Positions 1-8,687 of a stretch of 15,282 bases of DNA are shown here, piece after piece. The notes beneath the pieces were generated by a model. The model searched no databases. It was given only the letters and a program-made list of their open reading frames with translations, and was not told the origin of the DNA. Position 1 is the stretch's first letter, and each line of letters opens with the position of its first letter. Made by a program: the position numbers and the translations under genes. Where the stretch lies: contig MU069452.1 of the NCBI GenBank assembly GCA_002284615.2, positions 1 through 15,282 of the forward strand, read 5' to 3'. The stretch comes from Dunaliella salina. Its lineage: Eukaryota; Chlorophyta; Chlorophyceae; Chlamydomonadales; Dunaliellaceae.

Positions 1-75
<75 letters not shown>
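1..75. repeat. (AC)n dinucleotide microsatellite
   Basis: About 37 uninterrupted AC units run from the first base and are cut by the window edge, so the true length is unknown. Tracts like this are common in introns and intergenic DNA. The alternating purine-pyrimidine pattern can adopt Z-DNA. Reading frames through it are meaningless. Confidence 0.98.
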
Positions 76-79
<4 letters not shown>

Positions 80-111
80 TTGTATGCACATTTCATGCAT
101 GCAGCGACGGA

Positions 112-321
112 ATGTCGTCCAAGGAGGCCCAGCGGGCATTGGCTAGTCTCCTCAGGACAGCAACCATGTCTCTCTACAAGCATCCAGGGCAAGTGAAGGT
201 GTACTCTAAGCACAATGCAGCAGTAGCCTCCAAGGCACCTCAATCACCAAAGGAGCTCTTCTTCACCCAGCTGCTCAAGGCGACTGGCATGCGAAGGCCG
301 AGGAGCCTGACAAACCGTTGA
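112..321 (+). CDS. short unrecognised ORF, possibly an exon
   Basis: I do not recognise this 69-residue frame. It begins MSSKEAQRALASLLRTATMS and is Ala/Leu-rich and basic. The sequence before the ATG ends in GCAG, so it could be an internal exon opening at about 106, and a GTGAAG donor-like site follows the CATCCAGGGCAAG segment near 192. The first third has GC-rich third positions like the eL8 exons, which is why I list it; the remainder looks less coding. It sits directly after the (AC)n tract, with no recognisable neighbour to the right. It could equally be chance. Confidence 0.2.
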   Translation: MSSKEAQRALASLLRTATMSLYKHPGQVKVYSKHNAAVASKAPQSPKELFFTQLLKATGMRRPRSLTNR

Positions 322-969
322 TGTAGGTTTCATGGGACACATGTCAGGCCAGGCCTGCTGAGGTATGGGAGCTGGTGCAAACCATTTCATGGTGTGGATG
401 GGAAAACCCAAGGATCGATGTGACACCCAACATCATGGAGGGCTCATTTGTGTGGAGAGGTGCCGCTCTGCCTTTGCACGTAGAATTGATTTTCCCAGAG
501 GAAGAGGTTGCCCAATTTTTCAAAATAGGTGTATTTTGCAGGTTAAATGTGTAAGAGGGCAGAGGCTGGCAAACTTCAAACCCACCCTAGCTCCTTGATA
601 GGCTTATTTTACAAGCTGTCAGTAGCATCGGAAGTTGCGTGGTTTGAAGTACTGTACAGACGTGGCCGTGCTTTGTACCCTCTCTGTTGCCAATCTCTTG
701 GCGCTGTCTCTGTTCCCAATCAAGGAATGCACCTCGCTCTTTTTTTTGGTGATTCGAAATCTCTGTACTGACAGGGTATTTCTTGTTTTGTGTGTAAAGT
801 AATGGAGTAAGAAGGCCTAGCAATCGTAGAGATGATTAATGTCTGCATTCTCATCAGATGAAAACCATTACATGCTTTGTAGTGGTGCCATCTCTCCCTA
901 CATCAGTGAATGAAACAAAGACAAATTGGCACAACGAGCTATGAGTCTCCCTCACCTGAAGATAAGATG
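322..969. other. no gene seen (intergenic or intronic)
   Basis: Only short open frames occur here and none shows a motif I recognise. The base composition is mixed, with short T runs near 740. I see no RNA gene, no element ends and no clear splice-site pair. Confidence 0.5.
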
Positions 970-1145
970 CAGGTGAATGTAGATTTGGTGGGCTTCTGGC
1001 AACATGCGGCTCCAGGGCACCAGGATTCTGAAGAGCATTTCTTGTTTTCAATGGCACACCTCGTAGAGGTAAGTTCGTGGCAGACTGTACGAAAGGAAGT
1101 GAAGCTTTTGCGCAACTTGATCGTTGGTTGACTTGTTGACTCGTG
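970..1145 (-). mobile_element. LINE family A, C-terminal scrap (decayed)
   Basis: Read on the minus strand, this matches the last part of the protein of the LINE fragment at 7922-8185. The block TSTRCAIENKKCSSES corresponds to SPRCAIESKNTSYSQ there, and the downstream PGAACCQKPTKS corresponds to PGASSNPPDP. Upstream the frame drifts between phases, so more than one indel is present. Only some 55 residues are alignable. It is a dead, 5'-truncated remnant of a non-LTR retrotransposon. The match is by eye and rests on spaced identities. Confidence 0.45.
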
Positions 1146-2499
1146 ACCAATATCATCCATTTCCTTGAGCATGCAGAGGAAAGGGAAAAAACTACGCACA
1201 CAAAGCCCTGCTGCTTGCATTAAGGAATGGTTTCAAACTGTCAAGCTGCCGAGGGCCTTACCAAACTAAGGCTACATTCCTTGAGCACAGACCTGTGCCA
1301 GATTGCAGAGACGGGCTTCAAGAGTGACATGGTTGCAGCGTGGAGATGTGGGTCTCCTAGTTTTGGGTAATCAGAAGTCAGGGGAGTGGCCCACAGACTT
1401 CCATCAAGAGTTGAACTTTAGGGAATGTGATGTTTTTTTTGAAGAGAACAGAAAACTATGGAGACAGTCAAAGATTTCAAGGAAAGGAGGCCTTTCCAGG
1501 AATTTAGCAAACCAAGACGAAGCAACAGCTACCTTGGGCCTTCTAAACTGGTACACATCTCTGGCCCAATCAGCAATAAAAAAAAAAAAGAATCCAACCA
1601 TTCGCGCACACCAGTGCACTTTCTTTGAGCTCCCAAGCACTATGCACTGGTTATTTGAGAAAAGCTTGCGAGCCCCACATTCACTATGATACTCACCTCA
1701 AAACATACTGGAGCCCTTATGCACGAGACATAGTTTTAGGGGCCAACACTGACATGTTTGAAACCAAATACACAGGCTTCTCCTCGTGCCACCTGCCTGT
1801 GATGACTACCTAGTCATGCATGCCCTGTCTTCAATTGCTAGCACAACTACTTAAACTGCTGCCCTCGTGCTCTTCCTTAGTCAGATGGGATGGACCAAGG
1901 AAGGATGCGTGCACAGGCTCACATGTTACCACCACCATGCCACATGTGGGCTGTGCAGCCCTTGCCAAGTTCCCCTAAGAAAGTTAAACAAGCCAGCCAC
2001 CCCAAGCCTACCTTCTTCCTCTAGCTCCTCCTGAGAAAAAAATGGAACACATGCCGCCTATTGCCAGAGTCTCTTTCATATTAGCCTAACTGGCTTGTGG
2101 ATTTACAATGTGAAATGCCTGAGGGAAAGTGTTAGGGCAGGAGCAGTCAACAGATGGCAGAGAAACAAAACACTTCCTTCAGGGATTACAGGGATTACAG
2201 AAATAAGGCCTTGGGTCAAAACGCACAACTGCTAACCTGCTCATAAAAAGAAACAAATTCGTGAATAAAAAAATAAAGTCTGTTATTGTCTTGTTGCAAG
2301 TAAAAAGTAAAAGTCCACGCTGGTATTTACCAACGTGCATTAAGGGAAGACCCAACAGTTAGCACTGGCACTAACAGTGAGCCCCACCGAAGAAGGCTAG
2401 CTATGAGCAGCCCATCTAATGAGGGTCCGGCTGCGCGCCTCGCTGTCCTGTACGCAGCCCTCCCTGTAGCCCCCTCCCCCAAACTCCCTATTGCTTATG
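1146..2499. other. no gene seen
   Basis: The longest open frame (1303-1689, plus, 128 codons) has no motif, no codon bias I can detect and no supporting splice sites, so I do not call it a gene. An AATAA followed by a run of A's sits at about 1576-1590 and could be an old retroposed poly(A) end, but no parent sequence is visible beside it. A short direct repeat (GGGATTACA twice) lies near 2180-2200. Nothing else stands out. Confidence 0.5.
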
Positions 2500-3540
2500 T
2501 TACTGAATTGGATGGCATTTTTGGTGTTGTAAATTTTTGTTAGGGACTTTACAGTCTGATGATGGAGTTCTTCAGCAGTATTGTGAGCTTTGTCTTTTGT
2601 TTGGCCAAGTTTACAGGGGAGATCAATAGTGTAGGGATTGAAGATAGTTCAAGCAACTCCAATAAGTATGGCATGCCAGTACTACATGCGCATGAAGTGT
2701 GACTCTGTTATTGCGGTGTGTGCCCTGAAGAGATCTTGTGCATAAGCTTTCAATGGTGTGTTTGTGCAGTCTGGAGAGTTTGTTCGGGTTTGTCGTCAGA
2801 ACAAAATTTGAGCTCAATGAGGTGGATATCTCTGTCTCTGGGATTCGTATGCTGCAGAAATGTGTGGAGTCTCTGCCTTCAAGGGGTAAAACTATAACGC
2901 CATCAGGGCGACTGACCTGTGTATGTGGTGGTTGACTGGATGGAAACAGCCGATGTGGAATGTGTTGGTGTACATTTGGAACTTCCATGTCCAAGGAGCG
3001 TAGCCTCTTTGTATTGCATGCATCAGACGATGTAAGATCCAAAGTCTCCTTTGCTTATTGCTTCACAATGCAGATGCTGAGTGCTTGATGGTGGCGATTG
3101 ATATTCATTCTGTTCATCTGTGGGTGAGTGCACTTGAGTAGGGTATGGGAGGTGCTATCAGGTGTACCACAAAGAGGGCAAAGATAAGGCCCAGGGTAGC
3201 CACTGAAGCGTCTGGCATGTTTGCCATTGTACAGGGTGTCCGTTCAATATTTGAGGACATTGGTTTGTTCTTTGAGAGTCACAGATTCCATGTGCCAGAA
3301 AGCATTACTAATTTTTAAATTAGAGTGAGCATTGGACATTCTGAGCAGGTTCTGCCAATTTTGGTAGCTATATGTGCTGAGGTTTGCTGTTCCCAGTTTG
3401 TGTTTTTCATGCATTTCTTGTTTCAGTTTGTCCTGGAGGTTTGAAAGGGGCTGTCTTGTTTGCAGATAAGTGGATACATCCCGAGCCTCGCAATGGGTCT
3501 ATAAAGATGCATACTTAATGCGAAGTGAAACTTCTTGAAG
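2500..3540 (-). mobile_element. LINE family A, C-terminal ~330 residues, decayed
   Basis: This is a minus-strand fragment of a non-LTR retrotransposon protein downstream of the reverse transcriptase core. From the 3540 end it contains a zinc-knuckle-like motif C-x2-C-x7-H-x4-C (YLCPLCGTPDSTSHTLLKC, near 3140-3195). The segment NRMNINRHHQALSI follows, and then a block with SRPDGVIVLP (near 2900-2920). The closing region is at about 2505-2600, where a third frame aligns in spacing with the 7922-8185 copy (LG...A..LA..LH...K...AI). At least two in-frame stops (near 3498 and 3250) and two frameshifts (near 3045 and 2660) break it. R-H-N and RPD motifs of this kind occur in LINEs with a C-terminal endonuclease-like domain, but that assignment is tentative. 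No intact ORF remains. Confidence 0.7.
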
Positions 3541-4145
3541 GTTAGTGAAAAAAAAGGTGACATGTTGACCACTCCCACAGGCCCTGCCCCCAGAGCCAAA
3601 TCGAGGTTGCATCACGTTTATCTATCTATTGCTTTTTAGCCGATCAAATCCCAGGGTCGTCACCACAGGACCCCGGAGGCTGAGTCGTAACAGATGTTGT
3701 TCTAGTCTGGGTGTAGACCAACTCCAGGCACACACGTTCAAAGCAAGACGTTCGAGTAAGAATGAAACACAAGCCACAAAGACTGCATCAAAGGAAAAGT
3801 CTTAGATTCAAAGTGCCAGAAGTTTGGTGGCTGCGGATATGCAGCTTCCTTCCTCAGGAGCTCGTTGTGTTCTACGTGTAAAGCCACAAAAAACTCACCT
3901 TGAACATGACACCAGGGAGGTGTGCTTGCTTAATTATTGAGTGTGATGTCTCCGGAAGTCAAACCCAGTATATTCGGTCTCCTGATCTCATCCCATTACT
4001 GCACACCAATAACACTGAGAGTAATACCACGTAACGCTCCCCTCCACCCGGCTTCAGCCGTCCTCGGCTGACCACCAGGTGAGCACCCTGTCCTTCAAAC
4101 GCATTGAAGGACTCGCAAATGCATTGCTTATACATAGCCTAACAC
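3541..4145. other. no gene seen; possible 3' end or LTR remains of the neighbouring retrotransposon
   Basis: On the minus strand the chromodomain reading frame ends at 4146. It is followed by a purine-rich patch (about 4034-4050, read GGTGGAGGGGAG) that resembles a polypurine tract, and then by GTTACGTGG. Further on, TGTTACGACTCAGCC (near 3680-3695) resembles LTR starts. I could not find a matching second LTR, so boundaries are not claimed. The rest has no coding signal. Confidence 0.3.
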
Positions 4146-5165
4146 TTAAGGTCTCTGGATGCAACGGCAAACCATTGCTAGCCTTGAATTGCCGCAGCAC
4201 CTCATCGCAGGTAAGAAGATTTCAGGTTCCCACTTATTGTTATCCTCCGAGTATCCCTTCCATTTGCTGAAGAAGTTATAGGACCATCCTCTTCCTCTCT
4301 TGACAATCTCATGGTCTCTAATCTCTTCAACCTGAAATAATGGCTCACCATCAAGGTATTGTAAAGGAGGTGGAGGCTGAGTGAGTTCTCTTATTCCGTT
4401 TCCTTCAGGCCTTGCCTTGTAAGGCTTCACTAAACTGACATGAAACACATTGTGGATACGCGCCTGTTTGGTGGCAAGTGCAGGTGCACTGCAACTTTGC
4501 CTATCATACAATCAACCTCAAAAGGGCCCATATAAGTTGGTTTGAGCTTTCTGACTCCGGGGCCAGGCTGATTTAGGTCCTTGGAACCTAATAGCACCAA
4601 TATCCTGGCTCACGACTCACATCTCTCCTATTTGGCTTCAGCTTGTCGCGGGCCTCATTCTCGCATGCTAACATCCTGTCTTGCGCCAATTGTGAAGCCC
4701 TTCCAGCTCTTTCGCCCGCGCTCTTAATCCCTTGCACAAACTCATGTGCTTGGGGCACCGTTCTAGGCAAACCTAAGGACAATACTTTTAGGGAGAGCAC
4801 CTCATTGTCGACACTAGTAAAAATGCGTCTTCAATGTCGATCTCATTGAGTCCATGAAACTGTAACCTGGAGTGAGCGGGTGCATGTCGTAGTTGAGAAA
4901 GAATGGCGTATTCTTGACTGACTCCTGCCAAGAGTTGTTCATGGCAAACTCTGCACACGCTAAGTGTTCATCCTAATCCTCCTGATCAGATGAAACATAT
5001 GCTCGCAGCATCTCCTCTAGTGTACGGTTAGTCCTTTCAATTTACCCATCTGAGGATGGCACGCACTTGACATGCATTGCCTCATGACTGCAGGAGCCGT
5101 AACTTGTTCCCAAAGCAAGCTATTAAACTGCACGTTGTACACGTGTACACCCTACATGCGCACGC
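4146..5165 (-). mobile_element. Ty3/gypsy chromodomain LTR retrotransposon, integrase C-terminal half (decayed)
   Basis: This is a minus-strand pol fragment. From the 5165 end the order is: the end of the integrase catalytic core, with a degenerate HPQ..G..ERTNRTLEEML-type block and AEFAMNNSWQES; a linker (FVQGIKSAGERAGRASQLAQ); a GPY/F-type module (KLKPTYMGPFEV); IHNVFHVSLVKPYK; and a chromodomain at about 4202-4340. The chromodomain keeps the aromatic pattern SYNFFSKWKGYSEDNNKWEP. Chromodomains of this lineage bind methylated histone tails and direct integration into heterochromatin. Stops within the core (near 5045 and 4976) and frameshifts near 4455, 4590 and 4850 show it is dead. Gag, protease, RT and RNase H are absent, so it is truncated at the 5' side. 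It is annotated as a remnant only. Confidence 0.85.
4202..4340 (-). pseudogene. chromodomain segment of the retrotransposon integrase
   Basis: This is the best-preserved part of the element. It is open for 121 codons from 4511, with the chromodomain at residues about 58-104. The conserved W-K-G-Y and W-E-P residues are present. One likely substitution is a Ser where a Val (FVKWKGY) is usual. The preceding PPPPLQYLDGEPLFQVEEI linker is typical of plant and algal chromodomain elements. The frame ends shortly after the fold, as expected for the C-terminus of a pol protein. Confidence 0.8.
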
Positions 5166-5704
5166 TCACAGTTCCATCTTCATGCGTGGCGTCTGGAGGC
5201 AGCTGCAGTTTGTCATTCCCACCCCCAGACAGCTTCCCATCAAGGCCGTGCACGGACTCCAACCTTGCGACGTTCAAAATGCAAGGAGGAAGGGCAGGAG
5301 TCACTGTGCTGGGGAAGGCCAACAAAAGCTTTATCGCAATCCTGCGCGATTCTTTTCTTATCATTAGCAAGTACTGGCGTCCTTTCATGGTGCAAACCGT
5401 TGAATATCATAGCCGACTTATCCTGGTTGTGCAGAGCGACAAATATCTTTGATCAACTTTGCTTTCGCGTTCATAAGAATCATGTAAAGAATTAAATATT
5501 GGAAAATATAGATAAGTCACCTTTGGCGAGCTGACATGGCTTCCACGACATCCATCTTAAGGATTGCAAACCAGGTGCGGTCAATGGTTAGTACATAGAA
5601 GCTTCCAGTCAGCCATACTATTCTCCTGACCATTATACGTGTAGACACCTGATCTGATTATTCCCTTGGCCATTTTTAACACGAGCGTTGGGAATCCATT
5701 GCAG
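5166..5704. other. no gene seen
   Basis: Four short overlapping frames are open around 5072-5495 on both strands, none with a recognisable domain. I looked for the rest of the retrotransposon integrase core and RNase H upstream of 5165 on the minus strand and did not find them, so the element probably breaks at about 5165. The region ends at the 3' splice acceptor of the candidate gene at 5705. Confidence 0.45.
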
Positions 5705-7074
5705 GACATCAACAAGTACTCCCGCAACCAGTTTGGAGCCCCGTGGAGTGAGCTGGATGCGCAACAGAAATCTGGTACAGACGTGTGTGTATGTACGCAA
5801 AGTGTGTGAACAATTGCGCAGGGGATTTAAGATGGATGTGGCGCCACCCTCTGTGTTTGCAGATGTTGCAGCATCGATGCGGGTAGACCAGCAAGTGGCA
5901 GCAGGTGGCATTGTTCCACCCGAAAGTGAAGCAGCGATGGCAATGGTTGGTATGTGTTGATTTAGCATTTTCAGGACTGGACTCGTGGCGTACCGCGCAA
6001 ATTTGAGCCAGCTGCAGTCTGCATGCGCTCAGGACAAGGACAAAAGAATTGTGCGCGCTCTGGTATGGATACAAGGGTGTTAGCGGGCGTAAATCTTTGG
6101 CTTCCGACCTGCTGTTTTTTTCCTTCAATCAACAGCAGCTCCTCTTTTGTTGACCCCAGGTCGTAAGGTGCAGCAATTTGTCCATAACTAGCAAATTTCC
6201 AAACCTTTCTCCTGAACTCCTTTCCTGTGCAGCGCCTTGCCACGCGAGCGCTGCGAGCTGCAGACAGGGAAAGTGCATGTGACAAGGACGACTATGCCCT
6301 GGCTTGCTTTGGCTGCACATTCAACTGGCTTTCGCCAGCGCAAAAAGAGGTGAAGATGATTGGGGCCTGTGAGTACTTGGCAGGATTGCATTTTCTGTCA
6401 ATGGAGAGAGAGATATACAGCAGCATGTGAGTTGGCATTGATTCAGATCTGTTGTTTTGCCACTTGTGTTGTATTTTGTCATGTGTTCCTGAGCTCTTCA
6501 TTCCAGAATGTCTACAAATAGATCAAATGAACTTGCACAAGCTGCTACAATTTGTAGCACATTTCTTCTTCTTTGAGCTTTGAACACTCTTCTGCTTGCC
6601 TGTCTGCTTTTTTAATGGCTTTTGAATCCGAGAGGGGAGTTCTCCATGCCTACATGATTGTCTTTTCAAATTTTTTGTGAAGCAATACTATTAACAAGAA
6701 GCACTGCATCCTCTTCTCCTCAACATTTACTCGTCTTTCAATGTGCCTGCATGTGCTCTTATAGCATGTTGCCAGCTACATGCGCACGGATGAGGAGCGT
6801 GCCTTTGGTGGTGTCCTGAAGGGTGGTCAAGCTTCTGATGCCAAGGTTTGCACCTATAGGGCCCCTTGCACCTGTTTGATAAGGCCCGTGTTGTTCTTGC
6901 CAGATGCTGACCGGAAAAGCCACTTCTTTCTTGAGTACATGTCCTGGTGCCGCTTCTGCTTTGAAAACAAAACATTTAGACTCATTTGTTGGAATAAAAT
7001 CCCAGATTGTGTCATCCGTTTTACGTACTATTTGCCTGCAGCGAGAGGCAGACACAAGCTATGCAAGCGGCTGA
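5705..7074 (+). CDS. candidate multi-exon gene, 3' part, function unknown
   Basis: I do not recognise the product. Five exons can be chained with compatible phases: 5705-5774 (begins DINKYSRNQFGAPWSELDAQ, donor GTACAG); 5863-5949 (after CCACCCTCTGTGTTTGCAG; VAASMRVDQQVAAGGIVPPE; donor GTATGT); about 6264-6349 (DRESACDKDDYALACFGC then TFNWLSPAQKE; donor GTGAAG); 6765-6845 (HVASYMRTDEERAFGGVLKG; donor GTTTGC); and 7042-7074 (after TGCCTGCAG; READTSYASG, stop TGA). Codon use in the first exon is GC3-rich like eL8. The weak point is exon three: a better acceptor at 6233 (TTTCCTGTGCAG) gives a frame starting RLATRALRAAD that does not fit the preceding donor's phase. Exons 5' of 5705 are not identified. 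No signal peptide or membrane segment is seen. It could be a pseudogene or partly chance. Confidence 0.4.
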
Positions 7075-7465
7075 CACTAGCGATGCATGTGTGGCAAGCG
7101 TTTAAAAGCTCGTGAGCTCATTTCCCTGCTGCTCTGCGTGCGTTAAGTGTGAGAGTGCTTACAGGGACAGCATGCAGCTTTCATGGACACTCTAAAGACT
7201 CCTGCAATATTTTTTTCCAATTAAGGTGTCCAAGCACTGTCTGGATTTAGGAGAGACCTTGAACCTGCCGAAATCATTAATATATGTTGACATGTGCATG
7301 GACCACGACCGCTTCAGCTATTTGTATGCTGACGCTGGATTTCAGAGCTCAACGTCATGCAAATAATACTGTTTGAGCCTGCGCTTCCCACGGGATCTGT
7401 CCATAGGAATCTTATATTCTCAAAAGGGAAGAAAAGAAAAAGTATATGGGCAGACTCTGCCTGGC
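7075..7465. other. no gene seen (possible 3' flank of the candidate gene)
   Basis: No open frame of note and no recognised repeat. An AATAAT and A/T-rich words near 7365 and 7210 are poor substitutes for a defined polyadenylation signal, so I do not call a transcript end. Confidence 0.4.
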
Positions 7466-7880
7466 AGAGAAAATGTCCCTACATCAATTTAGGGAAAGGG
7501 AGTGCCTTCAGGGTACAAGCACTCCGATGTTTGCTTGCTTTTTAAAAGGAAGCACCGTGACGGCATTTGGTTGGCGAAGACGTTTCTATCCTTTCTTTCT
7601 TCCTTTCTTTCTTTCAAAGGAAAAGAGGAACTAATTTGTTGGTCAAGCACTCCCTAAATCAACCGAGGAAAATAAGACACATTGGCTCAAGCGCCATTTG
7701 TCTCACAAGCAGAAAGGGAAAGAAAAGTAAAATAGCGTGGCTTGAAGGATCAATCAAGAGAAAAGAAAGAAAAGAAAAGAAAAGAAAAGAAAAGAATAGG
7801 AAAGAGAAGAAAAACTGTGTAGGCAGAGAAACTCTCCCTCCAACAATTAAGGAAAAGGAGACACATTGGCTCATAAAAGA
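7466..7880. repeat. three diverged copies of a ~180-bp-spaced repeat, with CTTT and GAAAA tracts
   Basis: A core of about 45 bases recurs near 7470, 7650 and 7830. Each copy has TCCCT, then a CAA/CAT-rich spacer, AGG and GGAAAA/GGGAAA. The last two copies share an exact GACACATTGGCTCA (7677 and 7861). Between them are a pyrimidine tract (about 7588-7615, CTTT-type) and an unbroken 41-base purine tract (7756-7796, mostly GAAAA). The lysine-rich or phenylalanine-rich reading frames here are by-products of these tracts. The spacing suggests an old tandem duplication or several insertions of one short element. Confidence 0.5.
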
Positions 7881-7921
7881 GCCGTGAGCCCCCTTCACCA
7901 CAAGGTAGGAAAAAGAGAAAG

Positions 7922-8185
7922 CTAATGTGGATCTGGAGGATTACTAGAAGCACCTGGCTCAAGAACTTGGCTGTAGGAAGTATTCTTGCTTTCGATAGCG
8001 CAGCGTGGGGAGACTAGTTTGTGGGCATATTGAAAAGAATGGGCGTGAAGTTGTTGAGCAAGCTTCGTGGCATGCTGTTGATCCAATCCTAGTTGCTCGA
8101 ATTGCTTCAGGGTATGCTCAGTGTAAATAGTTCCACCTACACCCCAAAAAAATAGGGTGAACCGTAACGGTTTCAGCATTTATAG
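7922..8185 (-). mobile_element. LINE family A, terminal 85 residues
   Basis: Minus-strand C-terminus of a non-LTR retrotransposon protein. It contains GVGGTIYTEHTLKQFEQLGL, then a helix-like HATKLAQQLHAHSFQYAHKL, and ends GASSNPPDPH with a stop TAG at 7922-7924. A run of T's (minus-strand reading) near 8150 marks a single-base frameshift: upstream, AETVTVHPIF continues the protein in another frame. It is truncated at about 8185, so it is inactive. It is the best copy of the family and was the guide for recognising the fragments at 970-1145 and 2500-2600. No clear target-site duplication was found. Confidence 0.7.
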
Positions 8186-8255
8186 GTTTACAAAGGTTTG
8201 CATGCTGCTGCTTTGCCGCGTTCAACTGATGCTCTGGCCTTTTGTCTTCACAGAA

Positions 8256-8290
8256 CTTGATTTCTATTAGGTGCTTGATTTCTATTAGGT
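8256..8290. repeat. 17-bp direct repeat, two adjacent copies
   Basis: CTTGATTTCTATTAGGT occurs at 8256-8272 and again at 8274-8290, separated by one G. It ends exactly where the tRNA-like segment starts. It may be simple slippage, or the trace of an insertion junction. Confidence 0.9.
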
Positions 8291-8400
8291 ATTGTAGCCT
8301 AACGGGTGAAACACGGCCCTAGTGAACGCGGGAGGTCCGGAGTTGGATCCCGGGTACCGGTGAGGATTTGCCTTGAGCAAGTGGGTCCTTCCCTAAATTA
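8288..8400 (+). mobile_element. tRNA-derived SINE-like head
   Basis: A pol III A-box-like TAGCCTAACGGG (8295-8306) is followed 36 bases later by a B-box-like GTTGGATCC (8342-8350). The B box lies inside a good T-arm: stem CCGGA/CCCGG with one mismatch and a 7-base loop (8337-8353). The acceptor and anticodon stems do not pair, so this is not a working tRNA gene. The arrangement suits the 5' head of a tRNA-derived SINE or a decayed tRNA. The 3' boundary (placed near 8400) is a guess. Confidence 0.4.
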
Positions 8401-8581
8401 ATGCTCGGACAGTATCTAATAGCGTAGGTTTCGAGTCAAACATATGAGCATTCAGGTTAAGACTTCTTGTGCCATTGTCTCAGTGCTTACTTGTGCTTAC
8501 TTGGAGAACCTCTGCTTTATGTGGTACACCGAGCAGCCAAACTTCCTGGCTGAAGGTTATGTTTCCTTGTAAAACTTGTAA

Positions 8582-8598
8582 ACCTTATGTGGTACTTT
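8582..8598. repeat. target-site duplication, left copy (17 bp)
   Basis: ACCTTATGTGGTACTTT is repeated exactly at 9955-9971. The two copies bracket the U6-LINE chimera, showing that the U6 part and the LINE part were inserted in one event. Confidence 0.9.
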
Positions 8599-8602
8599 AT
8601 GT

Positions 8603-8634
<32 letters not shown>

Positions 8635-8684
8635 GGCCCCTGCGCAAGGATGACATACAACAATCGAGCATGGTCCAAACTTTT
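8603..8684 (+). pseudogene. U6 snRNA retropseudogene, 5'-truncated, fused to a LINE
   Basis: From TAAAATTGGAACGATACAGA onward the sequence is the conserved body of U6 spliceosomal RNA. It includes the ACAGAGA box (8618-8624), the AGC triad region (8630-8632) and the CCCCTGCGCAAGGATGACA internal stem-loop segment. The 3' end (CAATCGAG, TGGTCCAAAC, TTTT) follows the plant/green-lineage form. The first 20 or so bases (5' stem-loop) are missing, and small changes are present after GATGACA. The T run is followed at once by LINE coding sequence, not by a gene flank. The LINE fusion and the duplicated target site show it is a retrocopy, not a transcribed U6 gene. Known U6 genes have upstream TATA/USE elements; none is seen. 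Confidence 0.93.
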
Positions 8685-8687
8685 AGA

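Noticed and set aside
1303..1689. 128-codon plus-strand ORF
   Set aside because: No recognisable motif, ordinary composition, includes a translated poly(A) run (KKKK), and no splice or homology support.
2170..2205. GGGATTACAGGGATTACAG as an Alu-like sequence
   Set aside because: It is a 9-base word twice in tandem; nothing else of a primate Alu is present and the other evidence points to the green lineage.
8344..8362. Cloning-vector polylinker (BamHI, SmaI, KpnI and AgeI sites run together)
   Set aside because: The GGATCC-CCCGGG-GGTACC overlap falls within the T-arm of a tRNA-like sequence and no vector sequence flanks it.
8603..8684. A functional U6 snRNA gene
   Set aside because: The 5' stem-loop is missing, there is no upstream promoter element, and the segment is fused to LINE sequence inside one target-site duplication.
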